Assembly (NCBI GenBank): GCA_964482395.1
Contig: CAYZXK010000085.1
Location: 1-64,000 of the forward strand
Direction: 5' to 3'
Source of the DNA: CAYZXK01 sp964482395
GTDB taxonomy: Bacteria > Planctomycetota > Phycisphaerae > UBA1845 > Fen-1342
DNA length: 64,000 bases
The notes beneath the pieces are model-generated. The model did not search any database. It was not told the origin of the DNA and saw nothing but the letters and a program-made list of their open reading frames with translations. The position numbers and the translations under genes are program-made. This document shows, piece by piece, positions 45,722 to 54,460 of the stretch. The first letter of the stretch is position 1, and every line of letters starts with the position of its first letter.

Positions 45722-46597
45722 ATGACGACCGTAAACAAAGCCAAGTTGATGGACGGCCGGGCCCTGGCCGGCCGAATGCTCGAAGAGAGCAGGCTCAAAG
45801 TCGAGCGAATCAAGGCCGCTACCGGGGTGACACCGACACTGGCCACGGTTCTGATAGGTGACGACCCGGCCTCAACCACCTACCTGCGCATGAAGCGCAA
45901 GCGGTGCGAGGAGGTGGGGATGAACTCGGTCGGGGTCGAGCTGCCGCGGGCCGCCAGCACCGAACAGGTGGTGGCCGAGATCCGGCGGCTGGCAGCCGAG
46001 CCGGGGATACATGGCATTCTGGTGCAGCATCCGGTGCCGCCGCCGATTGACAAGCGGGCCGCGTTTGAAACCATCCCGCTGGAGAAGGATGTCGACGGGG
46101 TAACCTCCGCGGCGTTGGGACGCATGATCCTGGGAATGCCGGGCTTCCGCTCCTGCACTCCGGCCGCCATTATGCACCTGCTGCAAGCCTACAACGTCCA
46201 GCTCGACGGAGCCTACGCGGTGGTGATCGGCCGCAGCCCCATCCTGGGCCGGCCGATGGCGTCGATGCTGATCAACGCCCATGCCACCGTGACCCTCTGC
46301 CACTCCCGCACCCGGTCGCTGCCAAGTATCGTACGCGGGGCGGACGTCGTTATCGCGGCAGTTGGTCGGCCGCGGTTTGTTCAAGGCGGCTGGATCAAGG
46401 TCGGGGCGGTGGTGGTCGACGCCGGCTACAACCCGGGCAATGTTGGGGATGTCGACTTCGAGGGAGCCTACGAACCGGCCTCGCTCATCACACCGGTGCC
46501 CGGCGGCGTCGGCCCCATGACCGTCGCCGTGCTGATCGACCAGACCGCACAGGCCGCGGCTCAGCAACTCGGAGTCAAGCTGGAGGCTGACGGGTGA
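45722..46597 (+). CDS. folD: Methylenetetrahydrofolate dehydrogenase / methenyl-THF cyclohydrolase
   Basis: 291 residues from the ATG at 45722; the earlier in-frame ATG at 45659 adds atypical residues. Catalytic Lys region TYLRMKRKRCEEVG, ILVQHPVPPPID, KDVDGVT, the NADP-binding VVIGRSPILGRPMASML, and TPVPGGVGPMTVA are all present. It processes methenyl-THF made by the upstream FtcD. Its TGA overlaps the next GTG (GTGA). Confidence 0.95.
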   Translation: MTTVNKAKLMDGRALAGRMLEESRLKVERIKAATGVTPTLATVLIGDDPASTTYLRMKRKRCEEVGMNSVGVELPRAASTEQVVAEIRRLAAEPGIHGILVQHPVPPPIDKRAAFETIPLEKDVDGVTSAALGRMILGMPGFRSCTPAAIMHLLQAYNVQLDGAYAVVIGRSPILGRPMASMLINAHATVTLCHSRTRSLPSIVRGADVVIAAVGRPRFVQGGWIKVGAVVVDAGYNPGNVGDVDFEGAYEPASLITPVPGGVGPMTVAVLIDQTAQAAAQQLGVKLEADG

Positions 46598-47196
46598 AAG
46601 TGAGCCAGCCAACGCAGAGTCGCCACAATTCCGGATCGGTCGCTGTCTTTGCTCTTGCGGGTCTGACTGCGGTCATTCTGGCCGGCTGCCCCCAGGTCGT
46701 TTTGTATACGCTTAGCGTCGAGATTAGCGGACCGGGCAGCGTTCAGTTGTCGCCTGAAGGCGGACGATATTTGCCGGGCACGGAGGTAACCCTGACGGCT
46801 GTCCCGGAGGAGGGTTATCGACTGGCCCGCTGGGAAGGCGACCTGGTCGGCACGACCAACCCGGCCACCATTACCATGGACGCCGACCGGCATGTGAAGG
46901 CGGTTTTCAGGACCGCCCGGACCTACAGTCTGGCCATTCAAATCGTGGGGCGCGGCGGGGTGTCGGTCTGGCCGCCCGCGGAGGAGCACCTGGGGGTGTT
47001 CGTTTTCGAGGACGGGACGCAGGTTCAACTCACCGCCGATCCGTGGGAAGGGTATGAGTTCCGCCGCTGGGAGGGGGCGGTGACTGGAACCGACAACCCA
47101 GCTCAAATCACGCTCGCCGGCGACGAATTGTCGCTTGTGGTCACAGCAGTATTTGCCGAAACGCACCGTAGTCGGGTGATCGCACAAAGCCCATGA
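46594..47196 (+). CDS. Lipoprotein with two InlB B-repeat-like domains
   Basis: 200 residues, GTG start overlapping the folD stop by 4 nt. Leader with lipobox VILAGC. Two beta-grasp repeats follow: about 40-105 (SVEISGPGSVQLSPEGG...VTLTAVPEEGYRLARWEGD...MDADRHVKAVF) and about 110-190 (IQIVGRGGVSVWP...VQLTADPWEGYEFRRWEGA...VTAVF). These are typical of extracellular proteins and have structural or adhesive roles. Translational coupling to folD is functionally puzzling and probably incidental. Confidence 0.8.
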   Translation: MKVSQPTQSRHNSGSVAVFALAGLTAVILAGCPQVVLYTLSVEISGPGSVQLSPEGGRYLPGTEVTLTAVPEEGYRLARWEGDLVGTTNPATITMDADRHVKAVFRTARTYSLAIQIVGRGGVSVWPPAEEHLGVFVFEDGTQVQLTADPWEGYEFRRWEGAVTGTDNPAQITLAGDELSLVVTAVFAETHRSRVIAQSP

Positions 47197-47276
47197 GCTT
47201 GCCGAGTACCGTCGGACCTCCCAGTCCGGCGGGTGGCGCCCTCCCGGTCAGGCGTAAGCCGTCACGACGCTGTACA

Positions 47277-49232
47277 ATGCCGGTTGTCATGCAGGACCGC
47301 CCTACGCTGGTTATCGGCACTGCCGGTCACATTGACCACGGCAAGAGCCGCCTGGTCTTTGCCCTGACGGGAACCGACCCCGATCGCCTGCCGGAAGAGC
47401 GGGCTCGCGGCATGACCATCGACCTGGGGTTCGCCCACCTGGTTTGCGAGGGTTGCGAGTTGTCGTTCGTGGACGTGCCGGGCCACGAACGGTTCATCCA
47501 CAACATGGTGGCCGGAGCGACCGGAGTCGACGTGGCCATGCTGGTGGTGGCCGCCGACGACTCGGTCATGCCGCAAACCCGCGAACATGCCGAGGTACTG
47601 AGCCTGCTGGGCATCCAGTGCTGCCTGCTGGTGCTGACCAAGATGGACCTGGTTGACGACGAATGGGCGGACGAAGTCGAACAGGAGGCGAGGGAACTGC
47701 TGGCCGGCCTGGGCCTTCAGCCGCGAGCCTGCCTGCGCACCTCCGCCGAGACCGGCCGCGGCCTGGACGACCTCCGGCGCGAGCTGGTCAGCATCGCTCG
47801 CCAGCCGCGGCAGTCGACATTCCCCTACCGCTGGTTCCGGCTGCCGGTGGACCGCTCGTTCGTGGTCGCCGGTCGCGGGACGGTGGTGACGGGGTCGGTT
47901 GCCCACGGGTCAGTGACGCAGGAAGAGGAACTCGAGCTTTGGCCGCCGGGCAAACGGGTCCGGGTTCGTGACATCCAGACCCACAGAGACCAGCGCCAGG
48001 CGGTCGGCGGGCGGATGCGGCTGGGGCTGAACCTGGCCGGAGTCAGCGTCGAGGAAGTGGCTCGCGGCCATGAGTTGGCAACCCCCGGTTACCTTCAGCC
48101 CAGCCGGGTGTTGGATGTTTGGCTGGCCACTCTGCGGATGCCCGGGAAGGTCCGCCGGCAGAATTTCCGGGTCCGGCTCCACCTAGCCACCAGCGACGTT
48201 CTGGCGGAAGTCCGGCTGAAGGACCGGCCGGAATCGGACGTTTGTCGCGGGGTGTTCGCGCAACTTCGGCCGGCCCAGCCGGTGGTGGCCGCCTGGGGAC
48301 AACATTTCATCTTGCGGGATCCGAGCGCTACGCGGACACTGGGTGGCGGCCGGGTGCTGCGGCCCGGTTCCCGGCCTTGGGGCACGCGCAATCCGGCCCT
48401 TGAGGATCGCCTGCGGGTCCTGCTCGAAGGTCAGCCGCGGCAGCGACTCGAAGAGGTGATCCGGGCTGCGGGGTGGCAGGGGCTGGGTCCGTCGCGACTG
48501 GCGACCGAAGCTGGTCTGGGGGACGCCGACGAGGTTGCGCGCCTTTGTCGTGGTTTGTTGGACGAAGGCGTAATCTGCCAGCTTGAGGCGGCGTCTCAGC
48601 GTTTGCTGGTGCACAACTCGCTGCTGGTTAGCCTGGCCGAGAACCTGGACCGTCGGCTGAAGGCTTTTGTGGCGGCCAATCCGCGACTGCCCGGGGTTCC
48701 GCGCAGCCAATGGCCAAGCTGGATGCCGGGGGCCTGCCCGGAGCGATTCCGGCCGGCACTGGCCGAGTGGTTCATCGACCGCGGGCTGGTAGCCGTGGTC
48801 GGCGAGCACGTGGTCCCCCGCGGCCACTCCGCCGCCCTCTCCCCGGCTGACCAGGCCCTGCTGGACCAGATTCTTGTGGAGTTCTACGAGGGTGCTTTTC
48901 AGCCCCCGGACGTTGACGCGCTGCGGTGCCGCACCGCGCGTAATGCCAGGCGGGTACGCGAGCTGATCGACCTGGCAGTAGCCCGCGGCCAACTGCTGAG
49001 AATATCGGACGGCCTGTGGCTGCACCCGCGGAGGTGGCAGGAACTGGTAGAGCGGATCTGTGGCGTTCTGCGTGGTGGCAGCCAGATCACGGTGGCCGAG
49101 ATCCGGACCCTGCTGGGTTCGTCACGCAAGTTCGTGGTCCCAATCGTGGAACGGCTGGACGCGCTGGGTCTGACCCGACGGGTGGGCGACTACCGGGTCC
49201 TGGGACCCAAGGCGCCGGCCCATGGCCCGTGA
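47277..49232 (+). CDS. selB: Selenocysteine-specific elongation factor
   Basis: About 651 residues from the ATG at 47277; ATG at 47289 (MQDRPTL) is equally possible. The GTPase domain has GTAGHIDHGKS, RARGMTIDLGFAHL, DVPGHERFIHNMVAG and TKMDL. SelB-type beta-barrel domains with FRLPVDRSFVVAGRGTVVTGSV follow, then winged-helix repeats in the last 250 residues that would bind a SECIS element. This implies a selenocysteine system with selA, selC and selD elsewhere. No in-frame TGA selenoprotein was recognised in the window. Confidence 0.9.
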   Translation: MPVVMQDRPTLVIGTAGHIDHGKSRLVFALTGTDPDRLPEERARGMTIDLGFAHLVCEGCELSFVDVPGHERFIHNMVAGATGVDVAMLVVAADDSVMPQTREHAEVLSLLGIQCCLLVLTKMDLVDDEWADEVEQEARELLAGLGLQPRACLRTSAETGRGLDDLRRELVSIARQPRQSTFPYRWFRLPVDRSFVVAGRGTVVTGSVAHGSVTQEEELELWPPGKRVRVRDIQTHRDQRQAVGGRMRLGLNLAGVSVEEVARGHELATPGYLQPSRVLDVWLATLRMPGKVRRQNFRVRLHLATSDVLAEVRLKDRPESDVCRGVFAQLRPAQPVVAAWGQHFILRDPSATRTLGGGRVLRPGSRPWGTRNPALEDRLRVLLEGQPRQRLEEVIRAAGWQGLGPSRLATEAGLGDADEVARLCRGLLDEGVICQLEAASQRLLVHNSLLVSLAENLDRRLKAFVAANPRLPGVPRSQWPSWMPGACPERFRPALAEWFIDRGLVAVVGEHVVPRGHSAALSPADQALLDQILVEFYEGAFQPPDVDALRCRTARNARRVRELIDLAVARGQLLRISDGLWLHPRRWQELVERICGVLRGGSQITVAEIRTLLGSSRKFVVPIVERLDALGLTRRVGDYRVLGPKAPAHGP

Positions 49233-49328
49233 CGACGAACTGCCTCGCCGAGGCGCGAAAAACGGCCGACAAGCGCGGATCTGTCTGGGGGTGGAGCTTG
49301 GCTTATGGGATGCTGGTCGCCGGCGCGG

Positions 49329-50762
49329 TCAGGCAGATGGCGGCAGGCCGTGCTTGTTTCGGACGTAGCGGTCAATGACTGCCGCGGTGCGTTTGCCGTC
49401 GCCCATCGCCAGGATGACGGTAGCCGAGCCGCGGACGATGTCGCCGCCCGCGAATACCCCCGGCTTGCTGGTGGCGCCGTTCTCGTCGATCTCAATGTAG
49501 CCCCATTTATTGAGCTTGAGGTCCGGCGTGGCCGAGGTGAGCAGGGGGTTGGCCCGGGTGCCGATGGCCATGATGACGACATCGCAGTCGATGACGAACT
49601 CCGAGCCCTTGACCGGTACGGGCCTTCGGCGACCGGACTCATCCGGCTCGCCGAGCTCCATCCGGACGCACTCCACCCCCTTCACCCAGCCGTCCGAATC
49701 GCCCAGGATGCGGACCGGGTTGCACAGCAGCTTGAAGATGATGCCCTCTTCCTCGGCGTGGTGGACTTCCTCGATTCGAGCCGGCATCTCGGCTCGGCTG
49801 CGACGATAAACCAGGGTGGCTTCGCGGGCGCCCAGCCGCTTGGCGGTTCGAACCGCATCCATGGCTACGTTTCCGCCGCCCACCACCACCACTCGCTCGG
49901 CGCGGATGATCGGGGTGTCGAACTCGGGGAAGCTGTAGGCCCGCATCAGGTTCGAGCGGGTCAGATACTCGTTGGCCGAATAGACGCCTTTGAGATTCTC
50001 GCCCGGAATGTTCATGAAGATCGGCAACCCCGCCCCGTTAGCGACGAACACCGCTGAGAAGCCCTCCTCGTTGAGGAGCTCGTCGATGGTGAAGGTGCGG
50101 CCGATCACCACGTTGCAGACGATTTTCACTCCCATCTGACGCAGCCGCTCGACCTCGGCGTCGATGATGTGATTGGGCAGACGGAACTCCGGAATGCCGT
50201 AGGTTAGCACTCCACCGGGCAGGTGCAGGGCCTCGAACACGGTGACCTCGTGCCCCTTCTTGGCCAGCTCGCCGGCCGCGGTGAGCCCGGCCGGCCCGGA
50301 CCCGACCACCGCGATCTTGATGCCGGTGGGGGGAGCCAGGAGGGTTTTCATATCGAGGTTTTCGCGAGCCCAGTCAGCGACGAAGCGTTCCAGATGTCCG
50401 ACGGCGACCGGCTGGCCGTTCTTGCCCTTGGCCCGGACGCAGACCTTCTCGCACTGTTCTTCCTGCGGGCAGACCCGGCCGGTGATCCCGGGCAGGGCGT
50501 TGGCACTTAGGAGCAGTTCGGCGGCACCTTTCAGGTCGCCCTCGGCGATCCGCTCCAGAAAGCCGGGCACATCGATCCCGACCGGACAGCCGCTCACACA
50601 CTTGCGGTCTTTGCATTGAAGACACCGCTGAGCCTCCAGTCGGGCGATCGATTCCTGGAAGCCCAGGTTCACCTCGTTGAAGTCGCGATTGCGAACCTCG
50701 GGAGGCCGCTCCGGCATCTTCTGCCGGGGGATAGCCATGCGTTCCTTAGGGGTCAGAGCCAT
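49329..50762 (-). CDS. nfnB: NADP-binding subunit of NADH-dependent ferredoxin:NADP oxidoreductase (NfnB; GltA/GltD-like)
   Basis: 477 residues. N-terminal ferredoxin-like region with two [4Fe-4S] motifs, CLQCKDRKCVSGCP and CPQEEQCEKVCV. FAD fold VVGSGPAGLTAAGELAKKGHEV, NADP fold VVVGGGNVAMDAVRTAKRLG, and C-terminal FAGGDIVRGSATVILAMGDGKRTAA. Alone this would be annotated as homotetrameric glutamate synthase small subunit. Its position directly downstream of nfnA supports a role in the electron-bifurcating Nfn complex. GAGG precedes the ATG. Confidence 0.88.
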   Translation of the reverse strand: MALTPKERMAIPRQKMPERPPEVRNRDFNEVNLGFQESIARLEAQRCLQCKDRKCVSGCPVGIDVPGFLERIAEGDLKGAAELLLSANALPGITGRVCPQEEQCEKVCVRAKGKNGQPVAVGHLERFVADWARENLDMKTLLAPPTGIKIAVVGSGPAGLTAAGELAKKGHEVTVFEALHLPGGVLTYGIPEFRLPNHIIDAEVERLRQMGVKIVCNVVIGRTFTIDELLNEEGFSAVFVANGAGLPIFMNIPGENLKGVYSANEYLTRSNLMRAYSFPEFDTPIIRAERVVVVGGGNVAMDAVRTAKRLGAREATLVYRRSRAEMPARIEEVHHAEEEGIIFKLLCNPVRILGDSDGWVKGVECVRMELGEPDESGRRRPVPVKGSEFVIDCDVVIMAIGTRANPLLTSATPDLKLNKWGYIEIDENGATSKPGVFAGGDIVRGSATVILAMGDGKRTAAVIDRYVRNKHGLPPSA

Positions 50763-50881
50763 CCGGATTACCTCAGCGGGCCGGGTCCAGCCGCAAGCCC
50801 AGGATGCCGGTCAGCGACCTGACAATCAAGCAGAAGGCAAACCTGGGGCCGACGCGCAACGGCGGCTTTATCACGTTCTGC

Positions 50882-51730
50882 TCACGGGCTGGCCGCCAGC
50901 TTGCACTCGTGTTCCATTCGTTCTAAGGCCAGTCTCTCCTGGGCCCGGTAGGCAGTCAGCCGATCGGCCAGTTCGGCATAATCCACCTCGTGGCCGTCGA
51001 ACTCCGGGCCGTCCACGCATGCGAACCGGGTTTTGCCGCCCACCGTGACCCGGCAGCCGCCGCACATGCCCGTTCCATCCACCATGATGGGATTGAGCGA
51101 CACGATGGTCTTGATCCGATGGGGCCGGGTCAGCTCGCAAACCGCCCTCATCATGGGGACCGGGCCGGCCGCGTATACCACGTCGATCGGTCGCCGCGGG
51201 TCTTTGATGAGTTCGGCCAGCTTGTCGGCCACCGTGCCTTTGAAGCCGTAGCTGCCGTCGTCAGTGCAGGCATAGACCTGGTCGGATACCTTGCGCAGCT
51301 CATCTTCCAGCACCACCAGCTCCCTGGTGCGGCCGCCGGTAATGGAACTGACGAAGCAGCCAGCTTCCCGCAAGGCCGGAGCCAAGGGGTATATGACTGC
51401 GGTTCCGACCCCGCCGCCCACCAGGACGGCGTGCCCGCCGTGGTGGAGCTCGGTCGGGCGTCCCAGCGGTCCCATGACGTCCAGGACCACATCCCCGGGC
51501 TGTTTGCTGCACAGCAGCCGGGTGGTCTTTCCAATAGCTTTGACGATCAGGTCGATGGTGCCGGCCCGCGGGTCGGCGGCGGCCATGGTAAGCGGGATGC
51601 GCTCCCCGGTCGGTTCAACCCTGAGGATCACGAACTGCCCGGGGCGACGATGCTTGGCGACCAGAGGGGCCTCGATGCGGAACCACTTGACGTCTGAAGC
51701 CAGCCATCTCGTATCGAGAATCCGAAACAT
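50882..51730 (-). CDS. nfnA: FAD / [2Fe-2S] subunit of the Nfn transhydrogenase (NfnA; SudB-like)
   Basis: 282 residues from the ATG at 51730 (GAGG upstream). Ferredoxin-NADP-reductase-like: FAD-binding RPGQFVILRV, ERIPLTMAAAD, NAD-binding VLVGGGVGTAVIYPLA, and a C-terminal [2Fe-2S] motif MCGGCRVTVGGKTRFACVDGPEFDG (split). With nfnB it would couple NADH- and ferredoxin-dependent reduction of NADP. This is typical of anaerobic or fermentative metabolism. A good promoter lies immediately upstream. Confidence 0.9.
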   Translation of the reverse strand: MFRILDTRWLASDVKWFRIEAPLVAKHRRPGQFVILRVEPTGERIPLTMAAADPRAGTIDLIVKAIGKTTRLLCSKQPGDVVLDVMGPLGRPTELHHGGHAVLVGGGVGTAVIYPLAPALREAGCFVSSITGGRTRELVVLEDELRKVSDQVYACTDDGSYGFKGTVADKLAELIKDPRRPIDVVYAAGPVPMMRAVCELTRPHRIKTIVSLNPIMVDGTGMCGGCRVTVGGKTRFACVDGPEFDGHEVDYAELADRLTAYRAQERLALERMEHECKLAASP

Positions 51731-51771
51731 CAGCTTGCGCCTCGTCGGGTAAGACAAATCCAAGACTTTTG

Positions 51772-51800
51772 ATTATGCGCGGATCGGACCGGATAATCAA
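51772..51800 (-). promoter_or_regulatory. Promoter of nfnAB
   Basis: On the minus strand TTGATT (51800-51795), 17-base spacer, CATAAT (51777-51772); 4 of 6 and 5 of 6 matches to sigma-70. The leader is about 35 nt. Confidence 0.55.
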
Positions 51801-51809
51801 ACCCGGCGC

Positions 51810-52106
51810 TCAGGTCAGCTTCGAGTGGCAGCGGCACACCATCTGGCCGCAGCCCGGGCAGCCGGCGGCGAACTTGCCAATGGCTTCTTCCAGGTCGACT
51901 CCCTCGACATTGGCCAGGGTGGTCAGCCAGGCCAGCACGTCGGCGAATTCCTCGCGCAAGTTGTTGGGGTCCTTGCGCTTGGCGATCGCGCTGGCCAGTT
52001 CGCCGACTTCCTCCATAAGCCACAGGAAGGTCTTGGCCGGCCCGCGGGCCCGGTCCTTGTCGGAATACATCCGGTCGATAAGTTGTTGGAACTCACGAAT
52101 ATGCAC
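51810..52106 (-). CDS. MazG-like nucleotide pyrophosphohydrolase with C-terminal cysteine cluster
   Basis: 98 residues from a GTG at 52106, chosen because AAGGGG lies 8 bases upstream; the open frame extends to 52220 without family support. The helical MazG fold shows WLMEEVGELASAI (EExxE metal ligands) and REEFADVLAWLTTLANVEGVDLEEAI (ExxD). The family hydrolyses (d)NTPs to monophosphates, often as house-cleaning. The last 20 residues add CPGCGQMVCRC, four cysteines that may bind zinc, an uncommon extension. Confidence 0.8.
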   Translation of the reverse strand: MHIREFQQLIDRMYSDKDRARGPAKTFLWLMEEVGELASAIAKRKDPNNLREEFADVLAWLTTLANVEGVDLEEAIGKFAAGCPGCGQMVCRCHSKLT

Positions 52107-52409
52107 CGCCGAAACCCCTTTTAGGTCGACTGCTCCACCAGGGCCGCGGGTTTGATCTAACACCTCGCAGTTACTGCGAACCACCGCGCTAGCGGGCGCC
52201 CGGGCCATGGCCTGGGTCACTGGCCGGCTAGTCTACCACCCAGGTCGGGCGAGGTCACCGACCCCCCGGCGAATTGCTAATGGCGTGATCGACCGGCTCA
52301 CCCGGACGGGCTGGGAAGCCGGCGTCATCGGGCGGTTCCCGCAGGCGGGAAAAGCGCGGCGCGCCGGGCCGGACGAACCGCGGCTTGGGAGATACTCGGG
52401 AAATCGCCC
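52107..52409. other. Gap between the PilZ gene and the MazG gene
   Basis: About 300 bases, GC-rich, minus-strand neighbours on both sides. No credible gene or strong regulatory site was seen beyond the MazG ribosome-binding site. Confidence 0.4.
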
Positions 52410-52802
52410 TCAAGCATCTTCCAAGTCGCTTTCCTCCTCGGGTCGGAAAATGAACTCCACTCCGACCAGGTAGCCCACGTGGGCCCGGGTGCAGTGCCGC
52501 ACGATGGCATGCCCATAGCAGCTCATCTGCGGCTGGTGGATGGCCAGTGAGACGATCGTGTCCTTGGGAATCGGCCGACGCGATCGCATGGCCAGTCCGT
52601 GGGGGCTCAGGTTATGCAGCGTGGCCAGCACATGCCGTTCGCCGTAGCAGTTCTCCGGTAGCCACACCTCCACCGTTCCGGGGAACGGCCAGCGCTCCTC
52701 GCGACGCTGACCGGGGTGACGCTTGGGGATGGTCTTGACTTGGTACGACTCCACCAGGTCACGGATGGCCTGCGGAGTGAGCTTGACGATTTCCTCGGCA
52801 TC
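52410..52802 (-). CDS. PilZ-domain protein
   Basis: 130 residues from the ATG at 52802 (MDAEEIVKL); a longer frame to 52892 is possible. The motif RREERWPF supplies the RxxxR c-di-GMP contact. The later LSPHGLAMRSRRPI takes the place of the D/NxSxxG strand, with Asp/Asn replaced by Leu-Ser-Pro, and GYLVGVEF ends the barrel. A short helical N-terminus (VKLTPQAIRDLVESY) precedes it. It probably senses c-di-GMP; partner unknown. Confidence 0.75.
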   Translation of the reverse strand, partial: DAEEIVKLTPQAIRDLVESYQVKTIPKRHPGQRREERWPFPGTVEVWLPENCYGERHVLATLHNLSPHGLAMRSRRPIPKDTIVSLAIHQPQMSCYGHAIVRHCTRAHVGYLVGVEFIFRPEEESDLEDA

Positions 52803-53213
52803 CATGTTGCTGACCTCGCAGTGCATACACTGCTCCGGCCCGCTTCCAAGCCGGGCGATGTACTCATCGGACCGCCGTCGGCCCGGAATCATTTCGGGCC
52901 GGCTTACCGGACGCTGGCCGGGCGGCCCGCGACTGGTGGGCGCCCGGCGTTCTGATAATGGCTGCCGATCACAGGCTGCGGGAAGACCCGGCCCCTGGGC
53001 CTCCGCCCGGCCGAGGAGCCCCAGTCTCGGGTGAATCGACCTTCGGGCTGGCCGGCTCGGACAGTCGCCCGGTGGGGGCCGGCATTACCGGTCCCCGCCC
53101 GGATTTCTCCGGAGGAGTTGGCAATCGGGGGCCGGCATTTGTGATAGTTCACCTAGCCTTCCTGCCTTGACCGGCTGACTGCCGCATGTTCGCCAACCTT
53201 GGGGAGAGAAGAC
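52803..53213. other. Divergent gap, no gene seen
   Basis: Between PilZ (minus) and the metzincin lipoprotein (plus). Open frames here are shadows. A weak promoter for the right-hand gene may be TTGGCA (53118-53123) with GATAGT (53143-53148), 19 bases apart. Confidence 0.35.
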
Positions 53214-54425
53214 ATGCGGCTTCTGATAACTGCTTTGCCCTTGCTGGCGATCGGTCTGGCCGGCTTGGGTTGCGGCCCGGAATTCGGCTCATCGGGCGAG
53301 GACGACCTTTTCACTGCGGTAACCGGGCTGGCCGAAACTGGAGAGAGCGATCCGGCTGTTCCGACCGGTCGAATGCTCGACGGGGCCACGGTGGTGGCGG
53401 GATCGCTGGCCGGCGACGACGACTATCAACTCATCGAGCTGGGGCCCGCCCAGGCGGGGCAGCGCTGGATGGTGACCGACGCCAGCGGTCTGTTGACCAA
53501 TAATCCCTTCCTGGTGGTTTTGCTTGATTCGAAATACGACCTGCTGTACCGGCAAATCGTATCCAGCCGCTGGCCGCTGGAGCATGTGCTGCGGGCCGAT
53601 ACTTCAACGTTGTACCTGGGCGTGATGCCCTCGTACGCCACCGCCGACGGCGGGTTTCGGTTTTCGGTCAGTCGGGAGAGCGGCGTGACCGTCCCGGCCC
53701 CTCGGGGTCAGCTAGTGTGGCTGAATTTCGGTGGGGGGCAGGAGGTCCGGGTCCAGGGTCGCCGCGGCATTTCCTTCCCGGCCTTCGACTCCGGGCGGCT
53801 GGGGCCTGCGTATGCCGGGGCGACTGAGACCGTCAAGGCGGCCATCGTGTCGGCCATGCGAGAAGATTATGCGGCGTACAATGTCGTTATCCTGACCTCC
53901 GACGAGGGTCCGGCCCCGGACCAGCCGCATGCCACTTTGCATTTCGGCGGGGTGGACAACCTACTGCTGGGGCTGGCCGACAACGTGGACCAGTACAACG
54001 CCGACCCCTGGCAAACCGCGATCATCTATGTGGACGGATTTGCCGACTTCTCGGTCATGAACCTGACGGCCGAGGAGATGGGCCAGATGATCGGAAACGT
54101 AGCCAGCCACGAGCTGGGCCACCTGCTGGGTCTTTTCCACACCCGCGTTCCGGCCGACCTGATGGACACTACCGGGACTGCCTGGGACCTGGCCGGTGAT
54201 CAGAGCTTCACCCGGGCCGAGCTGGAGCAGAGCGTCTTCGCGGTGGGCTTCGAGAACTGCCCGGTCAAGCTGGCTCAGACGGTCGGCCGCATGCCCCAGG
54301 CGAAGGGGGAGCACTTGGCAAGAGCCATGGGGGCCGCAAAAATGGAGCAGAAAGCGAAGTTGCGCGCCCTGGTCGAACAGGAACTGCAAACCCGTTGCGG
54401 GACCTGTCTGGAGCTGGATCGCTGA
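53214..54425 (+). CDS. Metzincin-like zinc metalloprotease lipoprotein (copy 1)
   Basis: 403 residues from the ATG at 53214 (GGGGAGAG upstream). Lipobox GLGC follows a hydrophobic leader. The zinc site HELGHLLGLFH (299-309) matches HExxHxxGxxH, and Met317 in LMDTTG is a plausible Met-turn, so this is probably an active metalloprotease facing the periplasm or cell surface. The N-terminal part contains a PPC-like beta domain (DDYQLIEL...YLGVM). The C-terminal tail is helical and charged with two cysteines (CGTC). The adjacent gene is a divergent paralog. Confidence 0.72.
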   Translation: MRLLITALPLLAIGLAGLGCGPEFGSSGEDDLFTAVTGLAETGESDPAVPTGRMLDGATVVAGSLAGDDDYQLIELGPAQAGQRWMVTDASGLLTNNPFLVVLLDSKYDLLYRQIVSSRWPLEHVLRADTSTLYLGVMPSYATADGGFRFSVSRESGVTVPAPRGQLVWLNFGGGQEVRVQGRRGISFPAFDSGRLGPAYAGATETVKAAIVSAMREDYAAYNVVILTSDEGPAPDQPHATLHFGGVDNLLLGLADNVDQYNADPWQTAIIYVDGFADFSVMNLTAEEMGQMIGNVASHELGHLLGLFHTRVPADLMDTTGTAWDLAGDQSFTRAELEQSVFAVGFENCPVKLAQTVGRMPQAKGEHLARAMGAAKMEQKAKLRALVEQELQTRCGTCLELDR

Positions 54426-54460
54426 GCGGGCCGGCGCGTCCTGATTACGGAGGAAATCGG

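Noticed and set aside
47273..47278. TACAAT as -10 box of selB
   Set aside because: No acceptable -35 element at 16-18 bases and it overlaps the likely start codon.
49329..50762. Annotation of this gene as glutamate synthase small subunit
   Set aside because: The adjacent SudB/NfnA-type subunit and absence of gltB make Nfn the better call; kept as an alternative in the feature.
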